From Alphaproteobacteria bacterium (lineage in GTDB: Bacteria; Pseudomonadota; Alphaproteobacteria; CAAGCB01; CAG-977), in contig CAAGCB010000044.1 of NCBI GenBank assembly GCA_900768185.1, positions 136,642 to 200,641 of the forward strand: 64,000 nucleotides of DNA. Direction: 5' to 3'. How positions within the stretch are numbered: the first letter of the stretch is position 1; every line of letters starts with the position of its first letter. The position numbers and the translations under genes are program-made. Positions 19,463-29,031 of the stretch are shown here, piece by piece. A model generated the notes under the pieces. It saw only the letters and a list, made by a program, of their open reading frames with translations, was not told the DNA's origin and ran no database searches.

Positions 19463-21058
19463 TTATTTTTTTTCGTGCCGCGACAGGCGGGATTTGACCG
19501 CTTTCAAATCGACGCCGCCCGAAATCAGGACGCAAACCGCGAACACGACGCCGCCCGCCGCGATCAGCGCGGTCAGCGTGCCGAATTTGATCGAATTTCC
19601 GCCGTGTATCCAATCGGGGAACAGCAGATTCGCCCGAACGTTCAGTTCCCAAACCGTCGCCGTCATCAAAGCGGTGGAAAAAAAGATGGAACGCACGCGG
19701 CGCCAAAACAGGCTGTCCGTTTGATGCAGATGTTGCTTTTTTATGCGCAAAACGTATTGAACGACGTTGACCCAGGCGACGATGCCGGTTGCCAGCGCGA
19801 TGCCGACATAACCGAACGCGGGCAGAAAAGCGGCGCACAGTCCGACATACAATCCCAGCGCCCACGCGGCGATGCGCACGGGGGTGACGGTGTCGCCGCG
19901 CGCGTAAAACACGGGGGCGAGCGTTTTTGTCAAAATATAGGCGGGCAGTCCGGCGGCGTAGGCGCACAAGGCGACGGCGGTCTTTGCGCTTGCCGTCGCG
20001 TCGAAAGCGCCGCGTTCGAACAAAACGGAAATGATCGGCAGGCTGAGCGTCATCAGCCCCGCCATGGACGGCACGGACGCCAGCAAAGCGAATTCCAGCG
20101 CGCGGTTCAGACTGTGGCGCGCCTGTTCCGTTTCCCCCGATTTCAGCTGGCGCGTCAGAATGGGCAGCAACGCCGTTCCGATTGCCGCGCCGATGATGCC
20201 GACGGGCAGCTGGTACAGGCGGTTCGCGTAATACAGCCACGACACGGCGCCCGTCGCCAGAAACGACACGAAAAGGGTGTCCAAAAACATATTAATCTGA
20301 TATATGCCCGATCCGAAAATCCCCGGCAGAATGCGTTTCATCAAAAGTTTCAGTTCTGCGGATTTGTTTTTCAAGACGTTCATCGGGCTGCGCAGTCCCA
20401 GCGAAACGCCCGCGCGCCGCGTGTGCCAGACCAGCCAGACCAGCTGAAACACGCCCGCCGCCGTCACGCCCCACGACAGCGCGTAGCCGTAGTTTCCTCC
20501 GCACAGCGGGGTGAACGCGAACAGCGCGGCGATCATCGTGACGTTCAGCAAGACGGGAGTCAGCGCGGCGGCGGCAAACCGCCCCGTTGAATTAAGCACG
20601 CCGCTTTGCAGGGAATTCAGCGACACCAGCAGCAGATAAGGAAACGTGATGCGCGACATCACGACGGCGGCGTCGAATTTTTCGGGTTCTTCGATAAAAC
20701 CGGGGGCTTGAACCATGATGAACAGCGGCATCGCGATTTCGGCGACGGCGGTGAAAAGCAACACGATGTAGAACAGGGCGGAAAAGGCTTCTTCGGCGAA
20801 CAGGCGGGCGGGTTCTTTACCTTCGGTTTCCAGCCGTTCGGAAAACAGCGGAACAAAGGCGACGTTGAACGCGCCTTCGGCGAACAGACTGCGGAACAGG
20901 TTGGGCAGTTTGAACGCGACGAAAAACGCGTCGGCAACCATGCCCGCGCCCAGAAAGTTCGCGATCAGCAGGTCGCGGACGAATCCCAGAACGCGGCTGA
21001 CCATTGTCCAACCGCCGACTGTCAGAATGGATTTAACGACTGAAAGGGGAGCTGCCAT
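19463..21058 (-). CDS. murJ: Lipid II flippase MurJ (MviN)
   Basis: MurJ moves lipid II across the inner membrane for peptidoglycan synthesis. The 531 residues contain about 14 membrane segments and the family marks SRVLGFVRDLLIANFLGAG, ADAFFVAFKLPNLFRSLFAEGAF and NLFR-type loops. I chose ATG 21058, preceded by a GGAGG; this start overlaps the glnD end by 26 bases. It is the third gene of the mutS-glnD-murJ run, which suggests a shared transcript. Confidence 0.96.
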   Translation of the reverse strand: MAAPLSVVKSILTVGGWTMVSRVLGFVRDLLIANFLGAGMVADAFFVAFKLPNLFRSLFAEGAFNVAFVPLFSERLETEGKEPARLFAEEAFSALFYIVLLFTAVAEIAMPLFIMVQAPGFIEEPEKFDAAVVMSRITFPYLLLVSLNSLQSGVLNSTGRFAAAALTPVLLNVTMIAALFAFTPLCGGNYGYALSWGVTAAGVFQLVWLVWHTRRAGVSLGLRSPMNVLKNKSAELKLLMKRILPGIFGSGIYQINMFLDTLFVSFLATGAVSWLYYANRLYQLPVGIIGAAIGTALLPILTRQLKSGETEQARHSLNRALEFALLASVPSMAGLMTLSLPIISVLFERGAFDATASAKTAVALCAYAAGLPAYILTKTLAPVFYARGDTVTPVRIAAWALGLYVGLCAAFLPAFGYVGIALATGIVAWVNVVQYVLRIKKQHLHQTDSLFWRRVRSIFFSTALMTATVWELNVRANLLFPDWIHGGNSIKFGTLTALIAAGGVVFAVCVLISGGVDLKAVKSRLSRHEKK

Positions 21059-23519
21059 CGATTGCCTCCAATAAAGCGGATTTGATGTCGCGAACGCGTT
21101 GTTCGTCCGTGATTTTCGCGCCGTTTTCGCCGGTGACGTAAAACACGTCGACGACGCGCGCGCCATAGGTGTAGACGTGCGCCGACACGATGTTCAGGCG
21201 CAGTTTCGTCATCGTGCGGGTGACGGCGTGCAAAAAACCGACGCCGTCCGTGCCGTTGATTTCGATCAGGGAACAGGCGTCGGACGCGGTGTTGTTGATG
21301 AAAACGCGCGGCGGACACCACAGAACGGACGCGGGGGATTTCGCGCGTTTCGCCGACAGCTTTTGTTCGATGCCGTCGGCGTCGACATGTTCGATTTTTG
21401 ATTGCAGGCGCGCGATTTTCTTTTCGGAATCCAGCGGCTTTTTTTCATTCAAAAGCGTCGTTTCCTGAATCAGAAAAGTGTCCAGAGCCATGCCGTTTTC
21501 CAGCGTGGCGATTTGGGCTTCGACGACGGAAACGTCTTCCAGCGCCATCGCGCCCGTGATTTCGGCGAACAAACCGTCCCGATCGGGGGCGAGGACGATG
21601 AATTCCGTCACGCCGCGTTCGGCGTCGGTTGAAACGGAAAAAGCGTATTTTCGTTCCGCCGCCTTTGCCGCCAAAGCGGTTTGGGCGGGCGTCAGTTCGC
21701 GGGCGCGTCCGTCCGCGCCCTGCATTTTTTCCAGCGCGAACGCGTACAGATCGTCCAGCAGTTTCGCTTTGAACGAATTATAGACGTTCGCGCCGACCGC
21801 CTTGATGTCGGCGACGGTCAGGGCGTACAGCAGTTTCAGGCGTTCGGGGCTTTGAACGACGGCGACGAAATCGGCGATCGTTTTCGGATCGAAAATATCG
21901 CGGCGGAAAGCGGTTTGACTCATTATCAAATGGTGTCCGACCAGCCAGACAAGCGTTTCCGAAACGTCGGAGTCGGTTTTTAAATCCGCGGATATTTTTT
22001 CGCACAACGCCGCGCCTTTGCGCGCGTGATCGCCGCCCAGCCCTTTGCCGATATCGTGCAGCAAAGCCCCCAGATACAGCGCCAGCCGCGATTGCGGCGT
22101 TTTGTCCGCGGGCGTTTCGGATAAATATCCGATGGTTTTCAGCGTGTGTTCGTCGGTCGTGTACACATGGTACAGATCGAACTGCACTTGCGCGACGATA
22201 TTTTGAAATTCGGGAATCAAACAGCCCAAGACGCCCGTTTCCGTCATTTGGCGCAACGCCGTTTCAGGATTGTCGGACAGCAGGATTTCAAAAAACAGGT
22301 CGCGCGCTTCGATCGAGCCGCGGACGCGGCGAATCAATTTCGCATTGTCGGAAATCAGCTGCAACGCCCGCGGATTCAGCGATTTTTGCAATCGCTGACG
22401 CCAGACGAAAGCCCGCAACAAAACAAGAGGGGCTTCGTTGAAATGCAAATGATTCTTGAATGTCAGCCGATCGTTTGTCAAATAAAAATCCGTCGTTTCG
22501 GGCAAGGCTTGAACGGTGTTTTCGCCTTTGATCGCATCGGTGACGGCGACGATGACCTGTCCCGACAGTTCGCCGACGGTTTTCGAAATCAGGTAGTAGC
22601 GTTTCATGAACCGTTCGACGGCGGCTTGTCCGGAACGGTCGAAATAGCCTGTTTTTTCCGCGATTTTCCGTTGCGCGTCAAACGTCAGAATATCACCGGC
22701 TTTGTTGTTCAGCAAATGCAGATGACAGCGCACGGTCGCCAGAAAACGGTGCGCTTTTAAAAACTTGCGGCATGCGGCGGGACTGAGGATTCCCGACCGC
22801 GTCCAGTCAACCATGTCCGTCACGCCGTACAGGTATTTCGCCAGCCAGAACAGCAGATGCAGATCGCGCAGTCCGCCGCGTCCTTCTTTGACGTTGGGTT
22901 CCAGCATGTATTTGGACAACCCCATGCGGCGATAGCGGCGCGCGCGTTCGTCCATTTTGGCTTCGACAAAGTCCGCGCCGCCGTTTTCGGTGCGCAAGTC
23001 GTTGTAACGGGCGCAAAAATCGTCAAACAGCGTATCGTCGCCGCAAATCAGGCGGCTTTCCAACAGATTGGTGCGGACGGTGAAATCTCCGCGGGCGTCA
23101 ACGACGCATTCGGCGGGCGTGCGGGCTGACGCGCCGACTTTCAGTCCGGCGTCCCACAACAAAGAAGTGATCAGGGCGACGGCTTCGCGGATTTCAGGCG
23201 TTTCGGCGTCGAATAAAAATAAAATGTCGACGTCCGAAAACGGGGCAAGTTCGCGCCTGCCGTATCCTCCTACGGCGACCAAAGCCAGTCTGCCGCTGAC
23301 TTTAGCCGTTTCGCGGGCGAAAACGAACAAACCGCGCAACATCGAATCCAACGCGTCGGCGTGGGCGAACATCGCTTCCAGTCCGATGGTTTCGGTCGTG
23401 TCCAGCATTCGGCGCATAACGTTGATCGTTTCGGCGCGTTTCGATTTCAAAACCGCGACGACGGCTTCGCGTCCCGCGCCGTTGTTCCAAATCGCCGCCA
23501 GTTCGTCGAAAAGCGTCAT
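21033..23519 (-). CDS. glnD: Bifunctional PII uridylyltransferase/uridylyl-removing enzyme GlnD
   Basis: GlnD senses glutamine and adds or removes UMP on PII proteins, setting nitrogen assimilation. In order: nucleotidyltransferase domain with VGGYGRRELAPFSDVDILF (about 85-105), GlnD linker region, HD domain (GALLHDIGKGLGGDH), and two ACT domains near the C-terminus (VLAPDRDGLFAEITGAM; EINGTDGVGFLHAVT). At 828 residues it is somewhat shorter than many alphaproteobacterial forms, but all parts are present. Its start overlaps the mutS stop by four bases. No glnB or glnA is in the window. Confidence 0.96.
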   Translation of the reverse strand: MTLFDELAAIWNNGAGREAVVAVLKSKRAETINVMRRMLDTTETIGLEAMFAHADALDSMLRGLFVFARETAKVSGRLALVAVGGYGRRELAPFSDVDILFLFDAETPEIREAVALITSLLWDAGLKVGASARTPAECVVDARGDFTVRTNLLESRLICGDDTLFDDFCARYNDLRTENGGADFVEAKMDERARRYRRMGLSKYMLEPNVKEGRGGLRDLHLLFWLAKYLYGVTDMVDWTRSGILSPAACRKFLKAHRFLATVRCHLHLLNNKAGDILTFDAQRKIAEKTGYFDRSGQAAVERFMKRYYLISKTVGELSGQVIVAVTDAIKGENTVQALPETTDFYLTNDRLTFKNHLHFNEAPLVLLRAFVWRQRLQKSLNPRALQLISDNAKLIRRVRGSIEARDLFFEILLSDNPETALRQMTETGVLGCLIPEFQNIVAQVQFDLYHVYTTDEHTLKTIGYLSETPADKTPQSRLALYLGALLHDIGKGLGGDHARKGAALCEKISADLKTDSDVSETLVWLVGHHLIMSQTAFRRDIFDPKTIADFVAVVQSPERLKLLYALTVADIKAVGANVYNSFKAKLLDDLYAFALEKMQGADGRARELTPAQTALAAKAAERKYAFSVSTDAERGVTEFIVLAPDRDGLFAEITGAMALEDVSVVEAQIATLENGMALDTFLIQETTLLNEKKPLDSEKKIARLQSKIEHVDADGIEQKLSAKRAKSPASVLWCPPRVFINNTASDACSLIEINGTDGVGFLHAVTRTMTKLRLNIVSAHVYTYGARVVDVFYVTGENGAKITDEQRVRDIKSALLEAIDGSSPFSR

Positions 23520-26233
23520 TCCGGTCGTTCCGCCAGCTGTTTCAAACGGTAAAGCTCGTCCAGCGCCTGACGCGGAGACAGGTTGTCCGGCTGTAATTTT
23601 TTCAACGCCTCGACAACGGGGGACGGGGCGGCGGTCGATGCCTCTTTCGCTTGCTGTTCGTCGGCTTTTTTCTTGACCAGAGCGAACAGGGGCAGGTCGT
23701 TCATAAAATTGATTTCATAAGATCCCTGCTTTTCCATTTGCGTCAGAACCTGCCGCGCGCGGGCGATGACGGCGGGCGGCAATCCCGCCAGTTTGCCGAC
23801 GTGAATGCCGTAGGAACGGTCGGCGGTGCCTTTGACGACCTCGTGCAAAAATACGACGTTTCCTTTCCATTCCTTGATTCGCATGGTGTAAAGCGACAGA
23901 TGCGCCAGCACTTCCGCCAGCGCGGTCAATTCATGGTAATGCGTCGCGAACAGCGCGCGCGATTTGTTCACGTCGTGCAGATGTTCGACGACCGCCCAGG
24001 CGATCGACAGCCCGTCGAACGTCGCCGTGCCGCGCCCGATTTCGTCCAAAATGACCAAAGAGCGTTCCGTCGACTGGTTCAAAATCGCCGCCGTTTCGAT
24101 CATTTCCACCATAAAGGTTGATCGTCCGCGCGCCAGATCGTCCGCCGCGCCGACGCGGGAAAACAGCTTGTCCACGACGCCGATGCGCGCCGATTGCGCC
24201 GGAACGAAGCACCCCGCCTGCGCCAGAACGGCAATCAGCGCGTTCTGGCGTAAAAACGTGCTTTTACCCGCCATGTTGGGACCCGTGATCAGCCACAGCC
24301 GCCCGTCTTTTGTTTCCGGATCGCCCAGTCTGCAGTCGTTGGTGACAAAATCCGTTTCGTGGTGCGCTTTCATCGTTTGTTCGACGACGGGGTGGCGTCC
24401 TTTGACGATGTCGAACGCCAGACTGTCTTCCAGAACGGGGCGGCAGTAGTCGTTGTCGACGGCGGTTTGCGCCAGCCCCGCCGCCACGTCCAGCATCGCC
24501 AGCATGCGCGCGTCTTTCGCTATGGATTCGGCGGCGGCGACGATTTGAGCGACCAGATCGGAAAACAGCGACAGTTCCAGCGTCAGAGCCTTTTCCGCCG
24601 CGCCTTTCAGTTTGTTTTCCAGCTGCGACAGTTCGACCGTCGTAAAGCGCACGGCGTTCGCCATGGTTTGCCGGTGCAGGAAAACGGATTTCCCGTCGCG
24701 CGCGTCTTCCAGCATTTTTTGCGCGTTTTTGGCGGAAACCTCGATGTAATAGCCCAAGATGTTGTTGTGCGAGATTTTCAGTCCGGAAACGCCGGACAGT
24801 TCGGCGTACTTTGTTTGCAGTTCGGCGATCATGCGGCGGCTGTCGTCGCGCAGGCGTTTCAGTTCGTCCAGATCAGCCGAATACAGCGGCGCGATGAAAC
24901 CGCCGTCGCGCGCCATCAGGGGCAGATCGTCCGCCAAAGCCCTGTGCAGCGTTTCGGTCAAATCGGGCAGAGCGTCCAGCGAATCAAGACAGCTTTCGAT
25001 CGCCGCCGGCATGCCCATTTCGGAACGCATCGCGGATTTCAGATCCGGAATTTGCTTTAACGTGTCGCGGATCGCCGCCAGATCGCGCGGACCGCCGCGT
25101 CCGACCGACAATCGGGCGAGCGCGCGTTCCATGTCGGGACATTCCGCCAGCCGTTCCCGCGCGCTTTCGCGAATCATGGGGTTTTTAAAGAAAAATTCGA
25201 CCCGATCCAGCCGCCGGTCAATGGCGTTGACGTCCGTCAAAGGCAGCGACAGATACCGCGACAGCAATCGCGCGCCCGCGCCCGTCACGGTTCGGTCGAC
25301 GGCGGAAAACAGTGTCGGTCCCTTTTCGTCGCCCAGCGATTGGAACAATTCCAGATTGCGCCGCGTCGCCGTGTCGATTTCCATCAACCGCCCCGTCGTG
25401 TAGCGTTTCAACGGATTTAAGCGGGGAATTTGCCCTTTTTGCGTTAATTCGATGTAATCGATCAGCGCGCCCGCCGCGCCGATTTCGCTTTGATTGAAAC
25501 GCCCGAACGCGTCCAGCGTTTTGACGTCAAAGAACTTTTCCAGTCTTTTCTGCCCGTTTTCGGGGGAAAAGCGCACGGCGGGCAGGGGGGTCAAAATGCG
25601 TTTATAGTCGTTGAAAACTTCGAAATATTCGGGGGTTTGCAGAATTTTATCGGAAACGACGATTTCTTTCGGATCCAGTCGGGAAACGCCCGCGGACAGC
25701 GTCCCCGCCCGCGAATCGGACAGCGTCTGCACCGCAAAATCGCCGGTCGACACGTCCGCCCACGCCAATCCGATTCCGTCAGCCGTCCGCGTCAGCGCCA
25801 GCAGGTAGTTGCACGATCGGGGTTCCAGAATGTTATCCTCGGTCAGCGTTCCGGGGGTGATCAGACGAATGACCTCGCGTTTGACCAAAGCGGAACTTCC
25901 GCGTTCTTTTCTGGCTTGGGCGGGGTCTTCCATTTGTTCGCAGATCGCGACTTTGAATCCCTTTTTAATCAATCGGGACAGGTAGATTTCGTGGGAATGC
26001 ACGGGAACGCCGCACATGGGAATGTCGACGCCCTTTTCACGGTTGCGCTTTGTCAGCGCGATGTCCAGCGCCTGCGCCCCTTGGATCGCGTCGTCAAAGA
26101 ACATTTCATAGAAATCGCCCATGCGGTAGAACAACAGATAGCCTTCGTTCCGCCGTTTGATGTCATAATATTGCTCCAGCATCGGCGTCAGTTTCGGTTC
26201 GGCGGACGCGTCGGGAGCGGAGTTCTGATTCAT
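23516..26233 (-). CDS. mutS: DNA mismatch repair protein MutS
   Basis: MutS recognises mismatches and starts repair with MutL. The 905 residues include the mismatch-binding N-terminus (LLFYRMGDFYEMFFDDA with the Phe-x-Glu-type GDFYEMF), the core and clamp, and the ATPase with GPNMAGKSTFLRQ, STFMVEM and LILDEIGRGTATFDG. I chose the ATG at 26233; an in-frame GTG at 26242 is possible. It is the first gene of the run mutS-glnD-murJ. Confidence 0.97.
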   Translation of the reverse strand: MNQNSAPDASAEPKLTPMLEQYYDIKRRNEGYLLFYRMGDFYEMFFDDAIQGAQALDIALTKRNREKGVDIPMCGVPVHSHEIYLSRLIKKGFKVAICEQMEDPAQARKERGSSALVKREVIRLITPGTLTEDNILEPRSCNYLLALTRTADGIGLAWADVSTGDFAVQTLSDSRAGTLSAGVSRLDPKEIVVSDKILQTPEYFEVFNDYKRILTPLPAVRFSPENGQKRLEKFFDVKTLDAFGRFNQSEIGAAGALIDYIELTQKGQIPRLNPLKRYTTGRLMEIDTATRRNLELFQSLGDEKGPTLFSAVDRTVTGAGARLLSRYLSLPLTDVNAIDRRLDRVEFFFKNPMIRESARERLAECPDMERALARLSVGRGGPRDLAAIRDTLKQIPDLKSAMRSEMGMPAAIESCLDSLDALPDLTETLHRALADDLPLMARDGGFIAPLYSADLDELKRLRDDSRRMIAELQTKYAELSGVSGLKISHNNILGYYIEVSAKNAQKMLEDARDGKSVFLHRQTMANAVRFTTVELSQLENKLKGAAEKALTLELSLFSDLVAQIVAAAESIAKDARMLAMLDVAAGLAQTAVDNDYCRPVLEDSLAFDIVKGRHPVVEQTMKAHHETDFVTNDCRLGDPETKDGRLWLITGPNMAGKSTFLRQNALIAVLAQAGCFVPAQSARIGVVDKLFSRVGAADDLARGRSTFMVEMIETAAILNQSTERSLVILDEIGRGTATFDGLSIAWAVVEHLHDVNKSRALFATHYHELTALAEVLAHLSLYTMRIKEWKGNVVFLHEVVKGTADRSYGIHVGKLAGLPPAVIARARQVLTQMEKQGSYEINFMNDLPLFALVKKKADEQQAKEASTAAPSPVVEALKKLQPDNLSPRQALDELYRLKQLAERPE

Positions 26234-26246
26234 GGCATTCACTTCT

Positions 26247-26275
26247 TTGTTAAAATGTGTTATGGGTAATATATC
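26247..26275 (+). promoter_or_regulatory. Predicted promoter for malic enzyme
   Basis: TTGTTA (26247-26252) and TATATC (26270-26275) with 17 bases between, about 35 bases upstream of the malic enzyme ATG, in the short divergent spacer with mutS. Confidence 0.42.
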
Positions 26276-26308
26276 TTTTTTTTACCACCTGATAAAGACT
26301 TGAAACAC

Positions 26309-27550
26309 ATGACGGAAAATAAAAATTCTTTGGCGACCGAAGCATTGGCGCTGCACGCCCGCGGACGCGCCGGAAAAATCGAAATCAAAGCGACGAAACC
26401 CTTGAACGATCAGCGGGATTTGGCATTGGCGTATTCTCCGGGCGTCGCCGCGCCGTGTCTGGAAATCGAAAAAAATCCGGACGACGCCTATCTGTACACG
26501 ACAAAAGGCAATCTGGTCGCCGTTATGTCGAACGGCACGGCGGTTTTGGGATTGGGCGACATCGGCGCGGCGGCGTCAAAGCCCGTGATGGAGGGAAAAG
26601 CCGTTTTGTTCAAACGGTTCGCCGATGTTGACGCGATCGACATCGAAATCGATTCGCGCGATCCCGACAAGGTCGTCGAAACCGCCGCCATGATCGGCAA
26701 CGGCTTTGGCGGAATCAATCTGGAGGATATTAAAGCCCCCGAATGCTTTTATATTGAAACAGAGCTGAAAAAACGGCTGGATATTCCCGTTTTCCATGAC
26801 GATCAGCACGGAACGGCGGTTGTCGTCGCGGCGGGGCTGGTCAACGGGCTGGAACTGGCGGGCAAAAAGATCGACGAAATCAAGCTGGTCGTGAACGGCG
26901 CGGGGGCGGCGGCGATCGCATGCGCGTCGCTGTTGCGGTCGATGGGGGTGAAACACATTATAATGTGTGATTCCAAAGGCGTTATTTACAAAGGACGCAC
27001 GGTCGGCATGAATCCGTACAAGGAAAAATTCGCCGCCGAAACGGACGCCCGCACGCTGGCTGACGCGGTCAAGGGCGCAGATGTGTTTTTGGGATTGTCC
27101 GTCAAGGGGGCTTTGACGGGCGAAATGGTCAAAACGATGACCAAATCGCCGATGATTTTCGCGCTGGCGAATCCGAACCCCGAAATCACGCCGGACGAGG
27201 CGTTCGCCGCCGCTCCCGACGCGATTGTGGCGACGGGGCGGTCGGATTATCCGAACCAGATCAACAATGTCTTGGGATTTCCCTATATTTTCCGCGGGGC
27301 ATTGGACGTGCGCGCGCGGGAAATCAACGAGGAAATGAAACAGGCGGCGGCGCGCGCGCTGGCGGAACGGGCGCGGTCGGACGGATTGTCGCGCGACAAA
27401 ATCATTCCGTCGCCGTTTGATCCGCTGCTGATCGAAACGGTCGCCGCCGCGGTGGCGAAAGCCGCTTGCGACGCGGGCGTCGCGCGCAAACCCGTCGCGG
27501 ATTGGGAAAGCTACCGCGAACATTTGAGATCTTTGGTTCGCAAAGGGTGA
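26309..27550 (+). CDS. Malic enzyme, short form without phosphotransacetylase domain
   Basis: This enzyme decarboxylates malate to pyruvate with reduction of NAD(P). The 413 residues contain the malic and NAD-binding domains: YSPGVAAPCLEI, LGLGDIGAAASKPVMEGKAVLFK, FHDDQHGTAVV, VVNGAGAAAIACASLL and ALANPNPEI. Many alphaproteobacterial malic enzymes are about 760 residues, with a C-terminal phosphotransacetylase-like domain. This one ends cleanly after the malic domain and is followed 5 bases later by a sensor kinase, so it is a genuine short form or a domain loss. I chose ATG 26309; a TTG at 26300 is also in frame. Confidence 0.94.
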   Translation: MTENKNSLATEALALHARGRAGKIEIKATKPLNDQRDLALAYSPGVAAPCLEIEKNPDDAYLYTTKGNLVAVMSNGTAVLGLGDIGAAASKPVMEGKAVLFKRFADVDAIDIEIDSRDPDKVVETAAMIGNGFGGINLEDIKAPECFYIETELKKRLDIPVFHDDQHGTAVVVAAGLVNGLELAGKKIDEIKLVVNGAGAAAIACASLLRSMGVKHIIMCDSKGVIYKGRTVGMNPYKEKFAAETDARTLADAVKGADVFLGLSVKGALTGEMVKTMTKSPMIFALANPNPEITPDEAFAAAPDAIVATGRSDYPNQINNVLGFPYIFRGALDVRAREINEEMKQAAARALAERARSDGLSRDKIIPSPFDPLLIETVAAAVAKAACDAGVARKPVADWESYREHLRSLVRKG

Positions 27551-27555
27551 AACGC

Positions 27556-29031
27556 ATGACTTCGTCCGTTCAAAATCAGGATAAAAACGACGTTCCCTAT
27601 CTGTTTGCCGAACGCGTGCTGACGGTGTCGCTGCCGACGGCGCTGATGCTGATTATTCTGGTTCTGGCGGGCGAAGTCGAAATCATGACCGCGATCGTCG
27701 GGTTCGCGATGGTCGTGTGCCTGACGATCGTTCTGGCTTTGCCGTTTTTGACGAACTTGCGCAACCTGACGCAGTACGTTCACCAAATCGCGCAGGAAGA
27801 AGACGTCGCCGCCATGCCGACTTTTGGCAAAAAGGACGAGGAATCCGTCCGTATTATCGCGGCGATCAACCAAATGCGCAATATTTGGACGACGCGGACG
27901 GAACAGCTGGCGGCGCAGACGCTGTCGGACGCGGCGGTGCTGGACAGTCTGCCCGATCCGCTGTTGATGCTGGACGGGGACGGAACCGCCATCGGGGCGA
28001 ATTTGGCGGCGCGCGAATTGCTCGGGTTCAACGCGCGCGGACAAAAGCTGACCGATCTGGTCGATTCGCCGAATTTGTCCGACGCGGCGGATCGCGTCCT
28101 GTCGGGAAAAACGCACAAGGAAACGCTGGAAATCGTTTTAAAGCAAAAGGTGTTCAGCGCAAAACTGGAACGACTGCCCGCCGTGGCGAAAGCCGGCGCG
28201 GTCGCCGTTTTGACCCTGTTCGACATGACGGCGCGCAAGCAGTTTGAACAGATGCAGGCTGACTTTATCGCGAACGCCAGCCACGAGCTGCGTACCCCGC
28301 TTTCCGTGCTGTCGGGTTTCATCGAAACGTTGCAATCAACGGCAAAAGACGACGCGGCGGCGCGCGACAAATTCCTGTCCATCATGCAGACGCAGGCGGG
28401 GCGCATGTCCGGGCTGATAGAAAGCCTGCTGTGTCTTTCCAGATTGCAGATGAACGAAAAGGAAAAATTGTCCGATACGGTTGACGTTCCCGCCCTGTTG
28501 CCGTCCGTCAAGCAGATGTTGGACGCCAAAGCGGTGAAATCCGATATGGCGATTGTTTTAAAACCGTGCGCGCAAACGGGCGTCATTTACGGAAACGAAA
28601 GCGAATTGGGACAGGTGTTTCAGAATCTGACGGACAACGCGCTGAAATACGGACAGGCGGGCGGTCGCGTGACGATTTCCTGCCGCGTTTTGAACAAAGA
28701 CGAAATGCCCGAAGTCGATTTTCCCGAAAAGAACGTTTCCGCCGTGTACGCGGTTTCCGTTCACAACACGGGCGCGCCGATTCCGTCCGACGCCTTGCCG
28801 CACCTGTTTGAACGGTTTTACCGTATCGCGGCGACGAAAAACAAAGCCGTCGGAACGGGATTGGGATTGTCAATCGTTCAACAAATCGTCAAGCACCATA
28901 ACGGCGCGATCGGCGTTGAAAGTTCCATTGAAGCGGGAACGGTCTTTACCGTTTATCTGCCGATGCGCTTTGATAACGGCGGTTCAGAAGATACAAAATC
29001 GCAAGCCCCGGCAGACACAGAAACGCCGTAA
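27556..29031 (+). CDS. PhoR-like sensor histidine kinase
   Basis: A 491-residue membrane histidine kinase. Two membrane segments lie at about residues 20-60 (LPTALMLIILVLAG; GFAMVVCLTIVLALPFL), then a PAS-like domain (VLDSLPDPLLMLDGDGTAIGAN), the HisKA box FIANASHELRTPLSVLSGF with His243, and a GHKL ATPase domain (NLTDNALKYG; GTGLGLSIVQQIVKHH). This layout matches PhoR of the phosphate system. There is no response regulator or pst gene next to it, so the signal is unknown. Its last 86 bases overlap the convergent AmpG-like gene. Confidence 0.92.
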   Translation: MTSSVQNQDKNDVPYLFAERVLTVSLPTALMLIILVLAGEVEIMTAIVGFAMVVCLTIVLALPFLTNLRNLTQYVHQIAQEEDVAAMPTFGKKDEESVRIIAAINQMRNIWTTRTEQLAAQTLSDAAVLDSLPDPLLMLDGDGTAIGANLAARELLGFNARGQKLTDLVDSPNLSDAADRVLSGKTHKETLEIVLKQKVFSAKLERLPAVAKAGAVAVLTLFDMTARKQFEQMQADFIANASHELRTPLSVLSGFIETLQSTAKDDAAARDKFLSIMQTQAGRMSGLIESLLCLSRLQMNEKEKLSDTVDVPALLPSVKQMLDAKAVKSDMAIVLKPCAQTGVIYGNESELGQVFQNLTDNALKYGQAGGRVTISCRVLNKDEMPEVDFPEKNVSAVYAVSVHNTGAPIPSDALPHLFERFYRIAATKNKAVGTGLGLSIVQQIVKHHNGAIGVESSIEAGTVFTVYLPMRFDNGGSEDTKSQAPADTETP

